This document shows positions 10,889 through 22,123 of a DNA stretch of 64,000 bases, piece by piece (position 1 is the stretch's first letter; each line of letters opens with the position of its first letter). A program made the translations under genes and the position numbers. Under the pieces are notes generated by a model. That model was not told the origin of the DNA. It did no database searches and worked only from the letters and a program-made list of their open reading frames with translations. Where the stretch lies: positions 434,001-498,000 of the forward strand of contig JAPWGK010000020.1 of assembly GCA_029641185.1 (NCBI GenBank), written 5' to 3'. The DNA comes from Pseudofabraea citricarpa. Taxonomy: Eukaryota; Ascomycota; Leotiomycetes; Helotiales; Dermateaceae.

Positions 10889-12820
10889 TCATTTCGCCAG
10901 AGCTACCAATTTTGGGAAAACTGGTGTGCCAAAACCAGTGACTGGATCCCATCCAACGGCAGTTGGGAAGCCAGCGCCATTACAGCCTCTAGCACTACCA
11001 CTGAGGATATCAGTGAAGCCTTTGTAACCCTTTGAATACAACCATGGGTTTAAGAATCCCAGAGGAGGCTTGCCCGATGCAATCAAAGCATCATTGACAA
11101 GTGCGACAATCCCAGACATCAGTGGAGTCGATGCACTTGTACCACTGAGAGCAGTGAAAGTCTGGTTCCATACAACAGCAAAGTATGCACCTTGTGCTGA
11201 AAGGTCAGGATATGCCCGCCCGGCTAATCCAGTTAGCATTCTTTCGCATTTAGAGCAAGGAGCTCACTTACATTTGTTATATAAACCATCCCAAGAACCA
11301 TTCAAACTCTTCACGTAAGAGTCGACAACCTTCTTTTGGTAGGCTGGCATTGGGAAATAGTTACTGAAACCACCTCCGCTTCCCCATTCACCATGTGACC
11401 GACCTGCTGCATCGGTGAACTCGAATCGAAATGCTGACACTTCTGGTTCAAATTGTTGTGTAGCTCCAACCGTGGTGACGTATGGACAACTGGCTGGGAA
11501 CTCGGGAACAAACATGGTTGTGTTCTTGCCATCATTGGACACGCAGGTGTCGTTTGATCCCACTCCACTATCCCCTGATGCCATCATCAAACTTACACCA
11601 CGAGCACCGAGTTGGGCAAAACCTTGGCAGACACGGGCAGCGTACGCAGCAGGAACCGTCTGTTCATCATCACCATATGAAGTGCTGATAACCTGAGGAA
11701 GGTCGTCTTGAGCAAGCACATACTCAAGCCAAGCCAAGTAAGGCTCATTGCTGTTTTCTGTCGTACCAAGATCTGGGATAAATGGTGGACTTCCACCAGT
11801 CGAATAAGCTGTGACGGGGGTTGGGTAACTAATACCAATTATGGCTTGGACATCAAGATTCGCTTCTCCACCAATGCCGTTTTCAAGCTCATATTCTGTC
11901 AGTGTGCCGTCATTGGTTGGTCCGTCATCAATTGACACAAACTTGTACTTGTATGCGGCGCAAACTGCTTCAGGACGATACTTCAAAAGCATGAGTGCAG
12001 TGTCTGGCCTAATAGGAACCTCTTCCAAAAAGTTGTTGAATGCCACCTTGTTGACACCTGGAACCTGAGGAGTATATCCAATAGTGTCATAGAGGTTTGC
12101 AAAGCATTCAGGGCTCACTGCAGAGATGTTGCAGATGCTTGAAAGTGTGGTATTACTGGGAGGTGTATACGCAGGAGGAATATATCCGTCTGGAGCGTGG
12201 TGGTAGCCGATCCGCTTTGGAGCTGCACGCAAAAAGGAGGTTGTTGGTTGAATAGCATCTACATGTTCATGCAGATGAATTGGGAGCGACCATTCTGGAG
12301 CGCGCACCATTCGGGTCCCATCTTCGTGCTCAAAAACATGGTATTCGGTATCGAGGAGGGCTTCGACAGTCTCTACAGGAAGAGAAACATGAATCCAATC
12401 CTTGGAAGGACTGTAGGTCAGATCCTCAACGCCATTATCACGCAGCCACTCATGTACCAATTCCAAAGCCTCGTCAGTCGGCTTGACAAGTTCGTTGACG
12501 TGCTCGGCGCTCAGATGTTGGCCGTATCGGTGATGATCAGGATCCGAGACTATTCGGAGATTAATTAGTTCTTGATTTATCAAGCTCTGTAAGATCTTTT
12601 AGTTACCTTCATATAAATGTCGCTCCAGTTCCTCGAATTGGCCCTGCTTGACACCGATCTGGAGGTTGATGGTGTAATCTTTTGGAGCTCTGTCTCGGCG
12701 AGTCCACCTCTTGGGAACATGGTGACTCTCCTTGACTGAGTATGAAGTCCTGGATTGTATGGGCGTAGCCAGGGCGACCTGTGCCGCTGCGAGCAGGCAG
12801 ATGAAATGTTTGGCAAACAT
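10889..12820 (-). CDS. Secreted sedolisin-family (S53) peptidase, tripeptidyl-peptidase-like
   Basis: Three exons (12607-12820, 11272-12549, 10889-11223) give 608 residues. Seen: a signal peptide (FICLLAAAQVALA), a pro-region with VSDPDHHRYGQHLSAEHV typical of the pro-kumamolisin domain, then the S53 catalytic domain. The catalytic residues are visible: Glu about 300 and Asp about 304 in GGEANLDVQ, the oxyanion Asp about 398 in ASGDSGVG, and Ser about 527 in SGTSASTP. A calcium-site-like block follows (FTDILSG to GWDPVTGFGTP). The enzyme is predicted to act outside the cell or in the vacuole at acid pH, cleaving peptides from N termini. The first intron restores the conserved LYEVSDPDHHRYG. 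The upstream region has a TATA box and GATA motifs, which would fit nitrogen control (inference). Confidence 0.95.
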
Positions 12821-15143
12821 ATTAAATGTTGGGGCTCTGACCAGGAAGATGCAGGTGCCTACCAGGCCCCAAGAGCAGCGAGGGGCTCTGGGGCTATATA
12901 CTCATCCTTATCCACCGGCTCGGCTTATCAAGCCCAGTACAGATGCCTGGATAGTTATTGCATGACGCGATCAACATATGATCTGAGTGAAGACGTTGGA
13001 TAGAGCTGTTGGAGCTTCATTTCCGTGACGTAAAAAACCTTGCGCTGGTTCCTACCTTCCCAAAAGCTTGGTAGACCGAAAAGAGTGGCGGGGACATCCT
13101 GCCAAGGGCACGGCGAGGCTTGTCTGAATGCTTACATGGTGGAGTGTTTGCTTACGCCAGCACCTTGCGCGAGCCTGGGAGAGGAAGGTCGAAAAGCTGT
13201 TGCAAGGTTGTGGTTAATTGACTTTGTTGATGTGAGGGGTGTTGTGCAGATAAGGTGACGGGGCAGGCTTTTTGAGTGGTCGATTCAAAGTTGACCCGGC
13301 CATTCGCCATAGTTGCGGGTTCCGTACCCGGAGGCTTGTGCAAAGGTAGTAAGACGGCCCAATTTGAGCACTTGTTCGATCATGGCAAAGTCGAGAAAGT
13401 CAAGCAAACAAGATGTCTGCGAAAGAGCGTGAATATCAAAGTTGTAGCCTACAATGCATTTTGGAGAGAAAGTTGAGGACGACAACAATTTAAAATTTAA
13501 CACGTGACACAAATGTATGATCATTCATCAGGTGTCATTCATGCACCTGTACGTTAAGACTCAAGAAAACACTATCATCCTTAAAAAACGACTCATTCGC
13601 AATATACGTAGGCTGAATCTTCGTTTGATGGTAAAACGAATATTGATTCCCTAAGGTGGACATCTAGAACACATGACATAACTGCGCTTTGACCCTCAAA
13701 TGTTAGGTAGAAGGAGATTATGTCGTTCCTTTGGATGAGTTCTTGGTATCAAATAACCAAAAGTCCTTTGGATACCAGTATACTTAGAGTTACAAAGCAC
13801 ATGGCTCATGTCTCACAGTTTATGCCAAGTGGCTGACATGCTATTCTGCGTCGAAATGCTTTTTTTTTTGTCTTCCTCCTTTGCAGAGAAAAATACTCGA
13901 GTGTCTTCAAATGAAAGTCTGTTGTTACAAGAACCTCGGTAGCTATACTAACGACTCGCTCTTATCGATTTCGTCGTCTCGATAAGGTTGGTGAAGTAAG
14001 AGAAAAAGTTAAGCGATAAATCTTCAACTAGGTTCCCTGTAAAGTATAAGCATAAATTTTACATACACTCACTAAGCCCATGCAGCCATTTAAATTTGAG
14101 ATTATATATCCAATCTGAAGCCGCTATCTTTAGATGCTTCAGAGAGTTCCTACTGCATGCCAAAAAAGGAAAATATAAGAACAGAACGTCACAGATCAAA
14201 CATATATCATGGGAAAATTTGAGAAATTATAAATGTACTAACTAGCTAGCTCTGAAATCAGCACTTTCAAAAATAAAAACCAACGGCAGCTAGATCACGA
14301 CATAAATGCTCTAAGTTGGACCTTCTAAGAATTAATACCCTATTTCCGACAACTTTGTGGTGCTTGTAGCCTGTATTCAGATCGCGTTAAACATTACGAA
14401 CTACAATTGTCACTGATGAATAGTTAGGTATTCTATCCTGATGCCTGTAGCTAGATTGCGATGTAAATATTCTGAGCAAGGAACCGAGTGCATCATTTCC
14501 ATATGCAGATCTGTTTCACATGACAGAGCTTATGGCAAACATAGATGCAATCAATGTTTATACGGTTCTCCTTGTTTATTGAATTGTGTTGTCTGTAAGA
14601 ATGAACATTCATAGATTTTCTTCCATAACAGTATAAAGTCATGGCCAAGGCCTAAAGCTACATGAAGATAACATGGAATGTCAGTACCACCCCATCTTGC
14701 TTGGAGGCTTTGTACTAAAAGAAACTGAGTTCCTTTGATCACCACAGATAAGTTACATAATTCTATTCAGCTTAGACACTAATCTAGAACAACGTGGTCC
14801 ACATAAAATGCATAAAACAGAATATTCGGCATGGTCCAAAGCTTATTATTGGGTTCGTTTAGCGACAGAATGTCATGATTGGCTCTTTGGTATGCAGCGA
14901 GTTCAGCTGGGCTTGCCAAGATATTGACAGCCTAGAAATCTTCAGGCTGCTCCACACCAGGAACAGTAAAGTGCAAAAACACAATTCAGCAACGATCAAA
15001 TTGAAAGAGCGAAAGTCAGCCTCAACTTAATCTATGTGACAGCGGGAGGAGTGCGACTTGGGCCACGAGGGGTTGCATCGCATACTTAAGTAGCGTGCAT
15101 CTATGGCCGTCTTCGCCCTCCGAGACGATCATTTTCTCTCAAC
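12821..15143. other. Gene-free AT-rich stretch
   Basis: About 2.3 kb between divergent genes. Apart from the sedolisin promoter at the left edge I see no gene, no repeat and no RNA gene. The longest open frames (around 13040-13524 and 14551-14745) overlap on both strands and have no recognisable content. Confidence 0.5.
12894..12900 (-). promoter_or_regulatory. Probable TATA box of the sedolisin gene
   Basis: TATATAG on the minus strand, about 75 bp upstream of the ATG at 12820. Just upstream are two GATA-type motifs on the same strand (GGATAAGG and TGATAAG, about 12904-12932), which are known sites for AreA-class nitrogen regulators in fungi. Confidence 0.5.
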
Positions 15144-16751
15144 ATGGGCATCCAAGAGTCGTGGACTCGGTTTACACTGAGGAATGCTCGAGCGATTAAC
15201 ATTCTTATCACAACTATTCTATTTATCGCTTCACTTGCATGTTATGTATTATACGTTGTTTTGTTTCTCCGACCCGAGTGGTATCACCTTGACTCACTCA
15301 TCAGTCCGACAAGAGCTACAGGATTTCTCAATCCTCAAGTAGTGGTCGGTCTCATCACTGCTTTGTTTGCAGCATCCACAGCAGCTCTTGTAACCCGAGC
15401 GGTGGAGCATTCATTGTGGCGAAAGCTTTCCCCTCGAGCAATCAGGAGGAAACTCACGGTCGGCGAATCTCATCGTCTCGCAGATTGGAGCATTTCTCCT
15501 ATCGCACGACTACAATACATATTTACCGGTTCATCGTGGCTGCTTAAGGTTTCAGGGGTCCTGTTGCTGTCGCTTGCTATACTTAATCCGATTCTCGTTT
15601 CGGGCATCAGTCAAGCCCAGGGAACTAGCACCAACACCGTTTCTCAAGCGGCTAATGGATCGAGATGGAACGGATGGCTTGACTACTCAAACAGCCACTA
15701 CAACGGTGGCGAGTTTAGAGATACGCCTGGCATAGTCGCATTTACAGTGTCCTTCAGCAATCTCTCCGCACCTGCCGCACCGATCTGCACAGCATCAGGC
15801 AATGTAAATTGCTCGGCATCAGCTCTTGTCTCGTCAATTCAGGCAACATGTACGCCTATTCGAACAAGCAATCCAGATGGAGTTGGAACACAAACAAGTC
15901 GTCAACAGATTTCTCAGGAGTATTGCTCAGCGATCGACTCAACACTTTGCACATCACTCGTCACTGGAAGTCCTTCGACTGTGGTCAACTTTACCAGTGG
16001 CTATGCCCCAGACTGCGAAACTGTAGACCAAACAGCATGTGCTGGAGAGTTTGCAACAATCTTTGGCGCTTATGTTCTCTCCCCTGCCAGCGGGTCGGAC
16101 ACGAATCATGATATTAATACAGTTGATTGCTCTCTTACCATTGGCAACGTTACCGTCAACCAAAACGGACAGTCAACCCCCATACTTGACCGGAGTAGTT
16201 TTGTAAAGAGCGAGTACACTTCTACGAACTTCGGCGAGATTGTTCCTTTGCGTCGTATATATACCGAAAGTCCTCGTGAAACATCCCCGTTCGCTTTTAC
16301 AGGATCCGAGACTCCCGATGGTGCCAATAATCTATTCAATACGGCCGTAGGAACACTTCTACTTGGCGCTCTCGTCGATGCCGATGCCTTTACAGTGGCA
16401 TCACGGATCGAGTCTGCTTTTGAAATGGCCACACTCTTCTCTTTCAGTCGATCGCCTTCATCATCTGATGTCGAATTTTCATTCCAGATAGCAGACGAAA
16501 TTTTGTATGTGTATGATGGAAAGGTTCTTCTCATCTTGGTTGCACCTCTGTTGGCTACACTCTTGGGTTGCTGGGGTAGATGGTGGATCGGCGGACGTGA
16601 AGTCATTGGATACAACGTTGTAGGAATTGCTAGGATGGGACCAGTTGGTGGGTTGGAAGGGAAGGTTGCTGAGGATATGAATGAAATCGAAGATAAAACA
16701 GTGTGGGGAGTGGATACTGGAAGGGGGAAGAAACTGCTTGCTAGCAACTAG
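15144..16751 (+). CDS. Uncharacterised fungal membrane protein with large extracellular domain
   Basis: A single exon of 535 residues. Seen: three hydrophobic helices in the first 160 residues (ILITTILFIASLACYVLYVVL, VVGLITALFAASTAALV, VSGVLLLSLAILNPILVSG), then a region of about 310 residues rich in Ser, Thr and Asn with N-glycosylation sequons (NGS, NLS, NVT, NCS) and many cysteines (CTASGNVNC, CTSL, CETVDQTAC), and one C-terminal helix (VLLILVAPLLATLLGCWGRWWIG). The layout suggests a surface protein with an oxidised ectodomain held between membrane segments. It resembles the large fungal families of hypothetical proteins with this architecture, but I cannot assign a family or a function. 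Confidence 0.8.
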   Translation: MGIQESWTRFTLRNARAINILITTILFIASLACYVLYVVLFLRPEWYHLDSLISPTRATGFLNPQVVVGLITALFAASTAALVTRAVEHSLWRKLSPRAIRRKLTVGESHRLADWSISPIARLQYIFTGSSWLLKVSGVLLLSLAILNPILVSGISQAQGTSTNTVSQAANGSRWNGWLDYSNSHYNGGEFRDTPGIVAFTVSFSNLSAPAAPICTASGNVNCSASALVSSIQATCTPIRTSNPDGVGTQTSRQQISQEYCSAIDSTLCTSLVTGSPSTVVNFTSGYAPDCETVDQTACAGEFATIFGAYVLSPASGSDTNHDINTVDCSLTIGNVTVNQNGQSTPILDRSSFVKSEYTSTNFGEIVPLRRIYTESPRETSPFAFTGSETPDGANNLFNTAVGTLLLGALVDADAFTVASRIESAFEMATLFSFSRSPSSSDVEFSFQIADEILYVYDGKVLLILVAPLLATLLGCWGRWWIGGREVIGYNVVGIARMGPVGGLEGKVAEDMNEIEDKTVWGVDTGRGKKLLASN

Positions 16752-17115
16752 TCTTATCAAATTTACTTATACCTTATGAATAATCGAATCATGAATTCGT
16801 GAGAAAATACCATAAATATTGATTATCTACACCGAGGCAAACAACCATGGACACCAATTTTTTTTTTTAGAAAAGCAAGACCCTAAACTATGATGATTCG
16901 TAATTTTCCAATGTATTTCTGCCTGACGTTTACCAGTGTAAACACAGTATGCTCTTTACCATATAGACACAAGGGTCTGGAAATAGAACAGCTTCAGTAT
17001 ACTATAGATATCGACTTCGCGCCCACTAATATACAAGTATTTTAAATAAACCAAGTCAGTATTAAAGATAGGTAGCCGGATTCTGATATACAAGCAATAC
17101 TCGAAGGCACAGGTG

Positions 17116-17131
17116 TTTGTTGCACGTCTGA
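17116..17131 (+). repeat. Left terminal inverted repeat
   Basis: A 16-base perfect complement of 17497-17512; it forms the left end of the small inverted-repeat element. Confidence 0.7.
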
Positions 17132-17496
17132 CTTTTAAATACGAACACTTTGGCGGCGGGAATTAGCTCGGAGGTGGTAGAGAAAAGTTCCGCGGTGGTA
17201 CAGGAATTAAGCGATAAATTTCAAACCACCTCCGAGATTTCCCGGGTGAGCATATACATAGTACTAACCTCTGATTAATCACAGGATAACTAAATTTATA
17301 TAACTTTTTTTTTTTTTTTGTAATATCTCTTAAATAGGGGACACCCGGACTAACCTTACCTAAGTAACTAATTCTAACCTTTATTCGGGCCTCGCCTTTA
17401 TTCCAAGCATATTTCTCTACCACCTCCGACGTTCTGCCGTGCAAGGTTATTCTACAACCTCCGAGCTTTTTCTACAACCTCCGAGATATAAGCCCC

Positions 17497-17512
17497 TCAG
17501 ACGTGCAACAAA
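17497..17512 (-). repeat. Right terminal inverted repeat
   Basis: A 16-base perfect complement of 17116-17131; it forms the right end of the small inverted-repeat element. Confidence 0.7.
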
Positions 17513-18266
17513 AGATTTGATTCCACCTGATCAAGAAGGTGAAAAGAGCGACAGTGAAAATTAATGATTTAAGACAATTCCTCTAGTAAAACATACCTGG
17601 CAGATTTAAGATGTTCTTTAGAATGAGCTACCGAGGCAGGTAGATAAGGCATCATGTAACCTGGTGTAAAAATCGATATTTTCACGTGACTATACTATTC
17701 TAGCATATGCACTATCCTGTACTTGTCTAGAGGCTTTAGTGTAAGCCATATTCTTGGTAAATATGTGTACGATGTAAAATGCTATGAGACATATAACCCT
17801 TTCATTTTCTATGCTTATAGATATTCGCTCGCGATTAAGCTCTGGATATCTGGATTTACAGCTTACCAAAGTTGATTTAAAAGTATAGCTAGAACGACGC
17901 AGTGTATCAGATACCAAGAAAAATAAGGGTTTGATTCTTATTTTATATCTAAGATTTTACAGATAATGATACAATCTGATTGGTAGGTGATCCGTGTGTC
18001 GTCTACTTACTTCCGACCGTAATTTGGTATTTGCTCTTATATTTCGTTAATAGATCTCATCCCCTTAAGAAATAACAAAAAAAAAGGTTCAGTTAAACTA
18101 ATTTTCTGGTAGTGAGGTATAAAGATAGTCTAGTAGTCAAGGGACTCGTGGTTCGCAAGTACTTGCTCCTGTGTTTCCTTTGATATGATTAGCGAGCGGT
18201 GTGATCCGTGGATGATTTGAATGGCGGGTTAGATTCTACCTGATACATTTGATAATCAGCTATTAA

Positions 18267-19214
18267 TCAAGATTTACTTTTCGCAATTTGTGGTGGCGAT
18301 GCTGGTGCCGGTCAGAATGGAGCCGTAATACAATATGTTTTGAAATACCATCCTGCTTCTATAAGTATTCTACAAATGGAACAGATAAGTAAAGTCTGGC
18401 GGCTGCTTGAAACGGATTCGCAGCCAAAATTCAAGATACTCTAATCTCTTGGACGCTGGCCTCGCTGGGGTTCCAACAGTAACGACCAGAATCTTAGAAG
18501 ATGGCAGCGCAATACCTAGCGTATCACAGTCACTTTTTGGCTGCCTAGGTATGATATGACAACAACAGGAATGTTTGCTTTGGTTGCGCCACTAATTGCC
18601 CAAATGCGAGCTGAAAAACACGACACATCTCTTATAGTTTCCTCTCCAGAGCCAATAATTTTCGCCAACTTTACCTCGATTTTCAGCTACCCGAATCCTT
18701 CTGATGCCAGTGCCAACGCTGTAAGCCTCATGGCCAGCCACTCATTCACAGGTTGTAAGCTATCTTCAAAGAATTATGGTAAATCAAAACTCCACCAGAG
18801 ATATTTAACCCATTGCTGCTATGCAAGGAGGGCAAGGCCAGCAAACGTACCTAAGGAAATGCGTTGAGAATTGAACCCATCTTGGCGAACCGCTTACCTC
18901 CACACGATATCACTCCCTGCAACAATCAATGGTACTGCTGACCCCAAGACATCCCTGGCTTCAGCTGCCGAGTGGGTAAATATTGTCAAGAAGCTAGTCT
19001 GGCAAAAGTGGGCTCTTGATATGGACACATAAATGATTGAGGTTAATCCTTACAATCCTTGATTTAAACACGATTACTACAGCGCGAATTATGACAGATT
19101 GGTAGAGATTAAGAGGGAGTATGATGATAGTGAGACTCTGTTTGTTTTGACTGGTGTTGGAAGCGATCCTCGGGATTATTACCTGCACACTAGAATACTT
19201 TGCCGAACAGGTTG
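18267..19214 (+). pseudogene. Decayed FAD-linked oxidase (berberine-bridge-enzyme-like), 5' part missing
   Basis: Translation in shifting frames recovers successive parts of the FAD-linked oxidoreductase family. QDLLFAICGG with GAVIQYVLKYHP (18267-18360) matches the end of the FAD-binding domain. DAGLAGVPTV lies near 18450. TSLIVSSPEPIIFANFTS and YPNPSDASANAVSLMASH (18620-18740) match the substrate domain. RTAYLHTIS with GTADPKTSLASAAEWVNIV (18890-18990), EVNPYNP and HDYYSANYDRLVEIKREYD (19035-19110), and FVLTGVGSDPRDYYL (19140-19185) match the C-terminal berberine-like segment. Several in-frame stops (for example after WALDMDT and VNPYNP) and frame changes interrupt it, and the N-terminal flavin-binding half is not detectable. 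Family members oxidise alkaloids, sugars or secondary metabolites; this copy cannot make a full enzyme. Confidence 0.8.
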
Positions 19215-19291
19215 ATAACATGACTCTAAAGGTTTTTTGTACGTCCTTGGCATTGTTAAAAAGACCTCACATTTGAGAGGCTAGACCTCAG

Positions 19292-19349
19292 CATGGGTAC
19301 CCATGGGTACATTTCCCGGAAATGGAACATATCCACGGGGCCCCATGGG
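19292..19349. repeat. Cluster of short perfect palindromes
   Basis: Within 58 bp: CATGGGTACCCATG (19292-19305), the near-perfect CATTTCCCGGAAATG (19310-19324), GGGGCCCC (19337-19344) and CCCATGGG (19342-19349). The stretch is GC-rich compared with its AT-rich surroundings. Confidence 0.6.
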
Positions 19350-20533
19350 TTGGGTGGGGTTTAGTTTTAAGTTTTGGGACTCCATGTCGGTGTCTACTGT
19401 CTCGGAGAGTACTTTTAACTAGGAGTAGTATTTTGTACCACCATGATTTTTTCCATAGATTGAAACAGATATCTTTATTTCTTATTTAGTTTACTCCCGA
19501 GAACTTTTCGCTAAAAAGAAACATCAAGAATATAATACCATCTTATCCAGCTTGATAACTGCGCCATGGCGAAAAGGAAATCGACTGGATAAATTGTTCA
19601 ACACGTTGCAAGCTGAGCCTTGTTGGAATACCATGTCATGACTAGCAGGGTATATTGCCGATATTACAAGATCTAAACTAGTGCCATTTCCTGGCTACCA
19701 AGAAGCCAGCTGAGAAAGCAGCACCACGTGTCGGACATTTCTTGAAGTCGTAAGCTCCGACCCGAATTCCACAACGACACTGTCCCAAGTGGCTGATTTA
19801 CGAGATTCCGACAGCTGCGATCTTGGGTTTCCGACCGTGAACAAGAGCTTTGGAGAAAGGAAGAGGTTCGTGGAGTATGTGGCGTGGATGGGTTGTGCCG
19901 GTGGCTGGCTGATCTAAACCAAGTGTAGAAGTGCTAAATGGCTTAGCGAGCGCTTTGTCGCTAAAGTTGGAAATATCGAGAAAGCCGCCCATGCAAGTGC
20001 CGGGATCCAAGCTGGTGGTGATATTAGTTTAGATAGGCTGGGACCGTGAGGCTGATCTGAACCCACGGAATAGGTACACAAGGGTGCCTGATTTAGACTC
20101 TAAGCTTTAAGGTACCTGACCTTAGACCAGGGACAACGCACGCTAGGATGATGCTAATCTCCACCACCATTGGATCAAGAAGCGAAATCCCAAGCTTTGT
20201 TTACCTCTTCATTGTCGGCAATTGCACTTACTATTCAAATTCGGGGTACACCGCAAAAAGCACGGGAAGCCTCCATAGAGCCACAGACACTTAGGTGGTG
20301 ATGAGGCGCTTTCGCGGCGTTCTCGATGCTTCAGAGACCTGAGATACTGCAGTAGTCCATTATTCTAATACGAAGTCAGGTCATGCAGACAATGCTCCAT
20401 TGTTCTGGCCAAGTTGATGATCAGCATATAATGAGCCAGTTGTTCGCTCGTTGATCTTTACTGCATCATCTTCTTCTGCCCACTTTTCTGTCGATCCCCC
20501 ACAATCGTTTCGTTTATCACTTTGAATATCAAA

Positions 20534-21689
20534 ATGCGTGTCACACAGATTACCGGTTTGGCTGTAGCCTATGCCACTTGTGCCGGAGCCTTGGCCTTGC
20601 CTCAAGACATTGAGTTTGATCTGGTTGATGCCATGCCTGATCCTCCAACTCCCACCATTGCATTTGGAGTAGCAGCTCAAACGATTGTATATAACGCACC
20701 TTCTGCTATCGCTGAAGTTTCTTCCGACGTTCTCACAGGCGGCGCAGCAGTGCCCACAGATACAGTAGTGAAGCGTACTGAGGGAGACTGTGCACCTCAA
20801 CCAGTTGGTTATGGGGAGAATTCCACGCCTGATAGCGCCGATGCTTTTTTAGCCAATACCAAGTATGATCAGGTTGCTGACATTGCTCCTACACCATCCG
20901 GATACACCAAGACATTCGGGAAGCTCAAGGCTTCCAACAACGCATACGGTTATATGGGCTATGATACTCTTCAGAGTTATGATACCGTGGATTGTGCTGC
21001 ACGCTGCACTAACAAGCGAGGCTGCAATGCTTTCAATATCTGTAAGTTCTTAATCAAACTTTTAACTGCTCGATTTTGTCTAATAACAACAAGACTTTGA
21101 GAGAGATCCTACCCTCGACGCAGGACCTACTTGCCAGGATCCACCATCAACAATCAACATCAAGTGTGTCTTTTGGGGCGGGCCAGTAACTGCTGAAAAT
21201 GCAGTCAACGATGGCCAGTATCGAAATAAGTTCCATGTGGTCATCGCTGGATCAAATGGTTATGTTAGCGAGGCACTCCGCACACCAAGCGGGTACGGAC
21301 CATCTGTATACCTCGGCGAGGCAGCCATCAACGCACCAAAAGACAACTGCGGCGTAGACACTTACATGGGTGTAAAACTCTTCAACAAAGGACCATTTGA
21401 TGTCGCGCTGTGCGCAACTGCTTGCACTGCTCAGAGCGAGTACAATCTCCGTCACCCTCCCAAGGAAGGAAAGCCCAAGACCTGCCAGTTTTTCAACACA
21501 TACATCCTGTATAAGAACGACGTCGCTCAAGGCCAATATTGTTCATTATATTCCGAGACCTGGGATCCAAGCTATGCAGTTAACCGTGGCCAATACCGAG
21601 GGTCAGACAAGTATACTATCTCTTATAGCTTTTCGGTTTCCAATGCTACGAACCCTAATACACCACCTACTACTTGCCCCGTTGTTTAG
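20534..21689 (+). CDS. Secreted PAN/Apple-like protein with pro-region
   Basis: Two exons (20534-21041, 21094-21689) with a 52-bp intron give 367 residues. Seen: a signal peptide (ITGLAVAYATCAGALALP), a pro-region ending in the kexin-type dibasic site VVKR before TEGDC, and a mature region with two similar cysteine-rich blocks. Block one is YGYMGYDTLQSYD then CAARCTNKRGCNAFNIYFERDP and IKCVFWGG. Block two is DTYMGVKLFNKGPFD then CATACTAQSEYN, CQFFNTY and YCSLYSETWD. This block pattern, with YFERDP and the xxxFWGG block, is common in secreted fungal proteins related to PAN/Apple modules, which are thought to bind carbohydrate or protein. I start at 20534 rather than 20522 because the signal peptide begins there. 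Confidence 0.85.
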
Positions 21690-22123
21690 AGGATGTCTTG
21701 AAGGTGATTGATGTTTTCATTACCGGGCATAAATACTATAGAAGGGTGGTTTCTAGATTACCGAGATAGATCGAATTGTATTTAGGCAATAATGATAATG
21801 TGGACTGTTAATTGGTTTTAAATACAAGTTGATAAAAGGATCCAGTCAAGCTTTAAGATACTGTCTGTTGAAGTAGATAATGATTGAGTTGTTATTGATC
21901 ATATCATATCATACCCGATTCTACTTACCAAGTTAGTAGCAACCATAGTGGGAACGTAATTTTAGCTCAATTTCTAACGTTTGAGGTAACAAACGTTGTG
22001 TATGTAGGTATGATTTTACGCCTACTTTAGGTTTTCAATGTTAGTCGTTTAACAACTTACTTGTATTATATATCCGTATTTCAAATTTAGATTCTTGCTA
22101 GCACTGACAATGTATGAAACTTT
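21690..22123. other. Intergenic between convergent genes
   Basis: About 430 bp of AT-rich sequence between the 3' ends of the PAN-like gene and the AAA ATPase gene. Nothing else is seen. Confidence 0.6.

Larger units (their letters stand above)
17116..17512. mobile_element. Small non-autonomous inverted-repeat element (MITE-like)
   Basis: A 397-bp unit bounded by perfect 16-bp terminal inverted repeats: TTTGTTGCACGTCTGA at 17116-17131 and its complement at 17497-17512. A second inverted pair lies inside: TCGGAGGTGGTAGAGAAA at 17168-17185 and its complement at 17412-17429. The octamer CCTCCGAG recurs on the plus strand at 17229, 17458 and 17478, and inverted at 17167, so the ends carry subterminal repeats. 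There is a 15-16 base T run inside and no plausible coding sequence. I see no clear target-site duplication, so the superfamily is undetermined. Confidence 0.65.
16752..20533. other. AT-rich accessory stretch with element and pseudogene
   Basis: About 3.8 kb without an intact gene. It holds a 397-bp inverted-repeat element (17116-17512), a decayed FAD-linked oxidase (about 18267-19214) and a palindrome cluster (19292-19349), all listed separately. The remainder (17.5-18.2 kb and 19.4-20.5 kb) shows nothing I can identify. Homopolymer runs and frequent stops in all frames mark it as unconstrained sequence. Confidence 0.6.
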
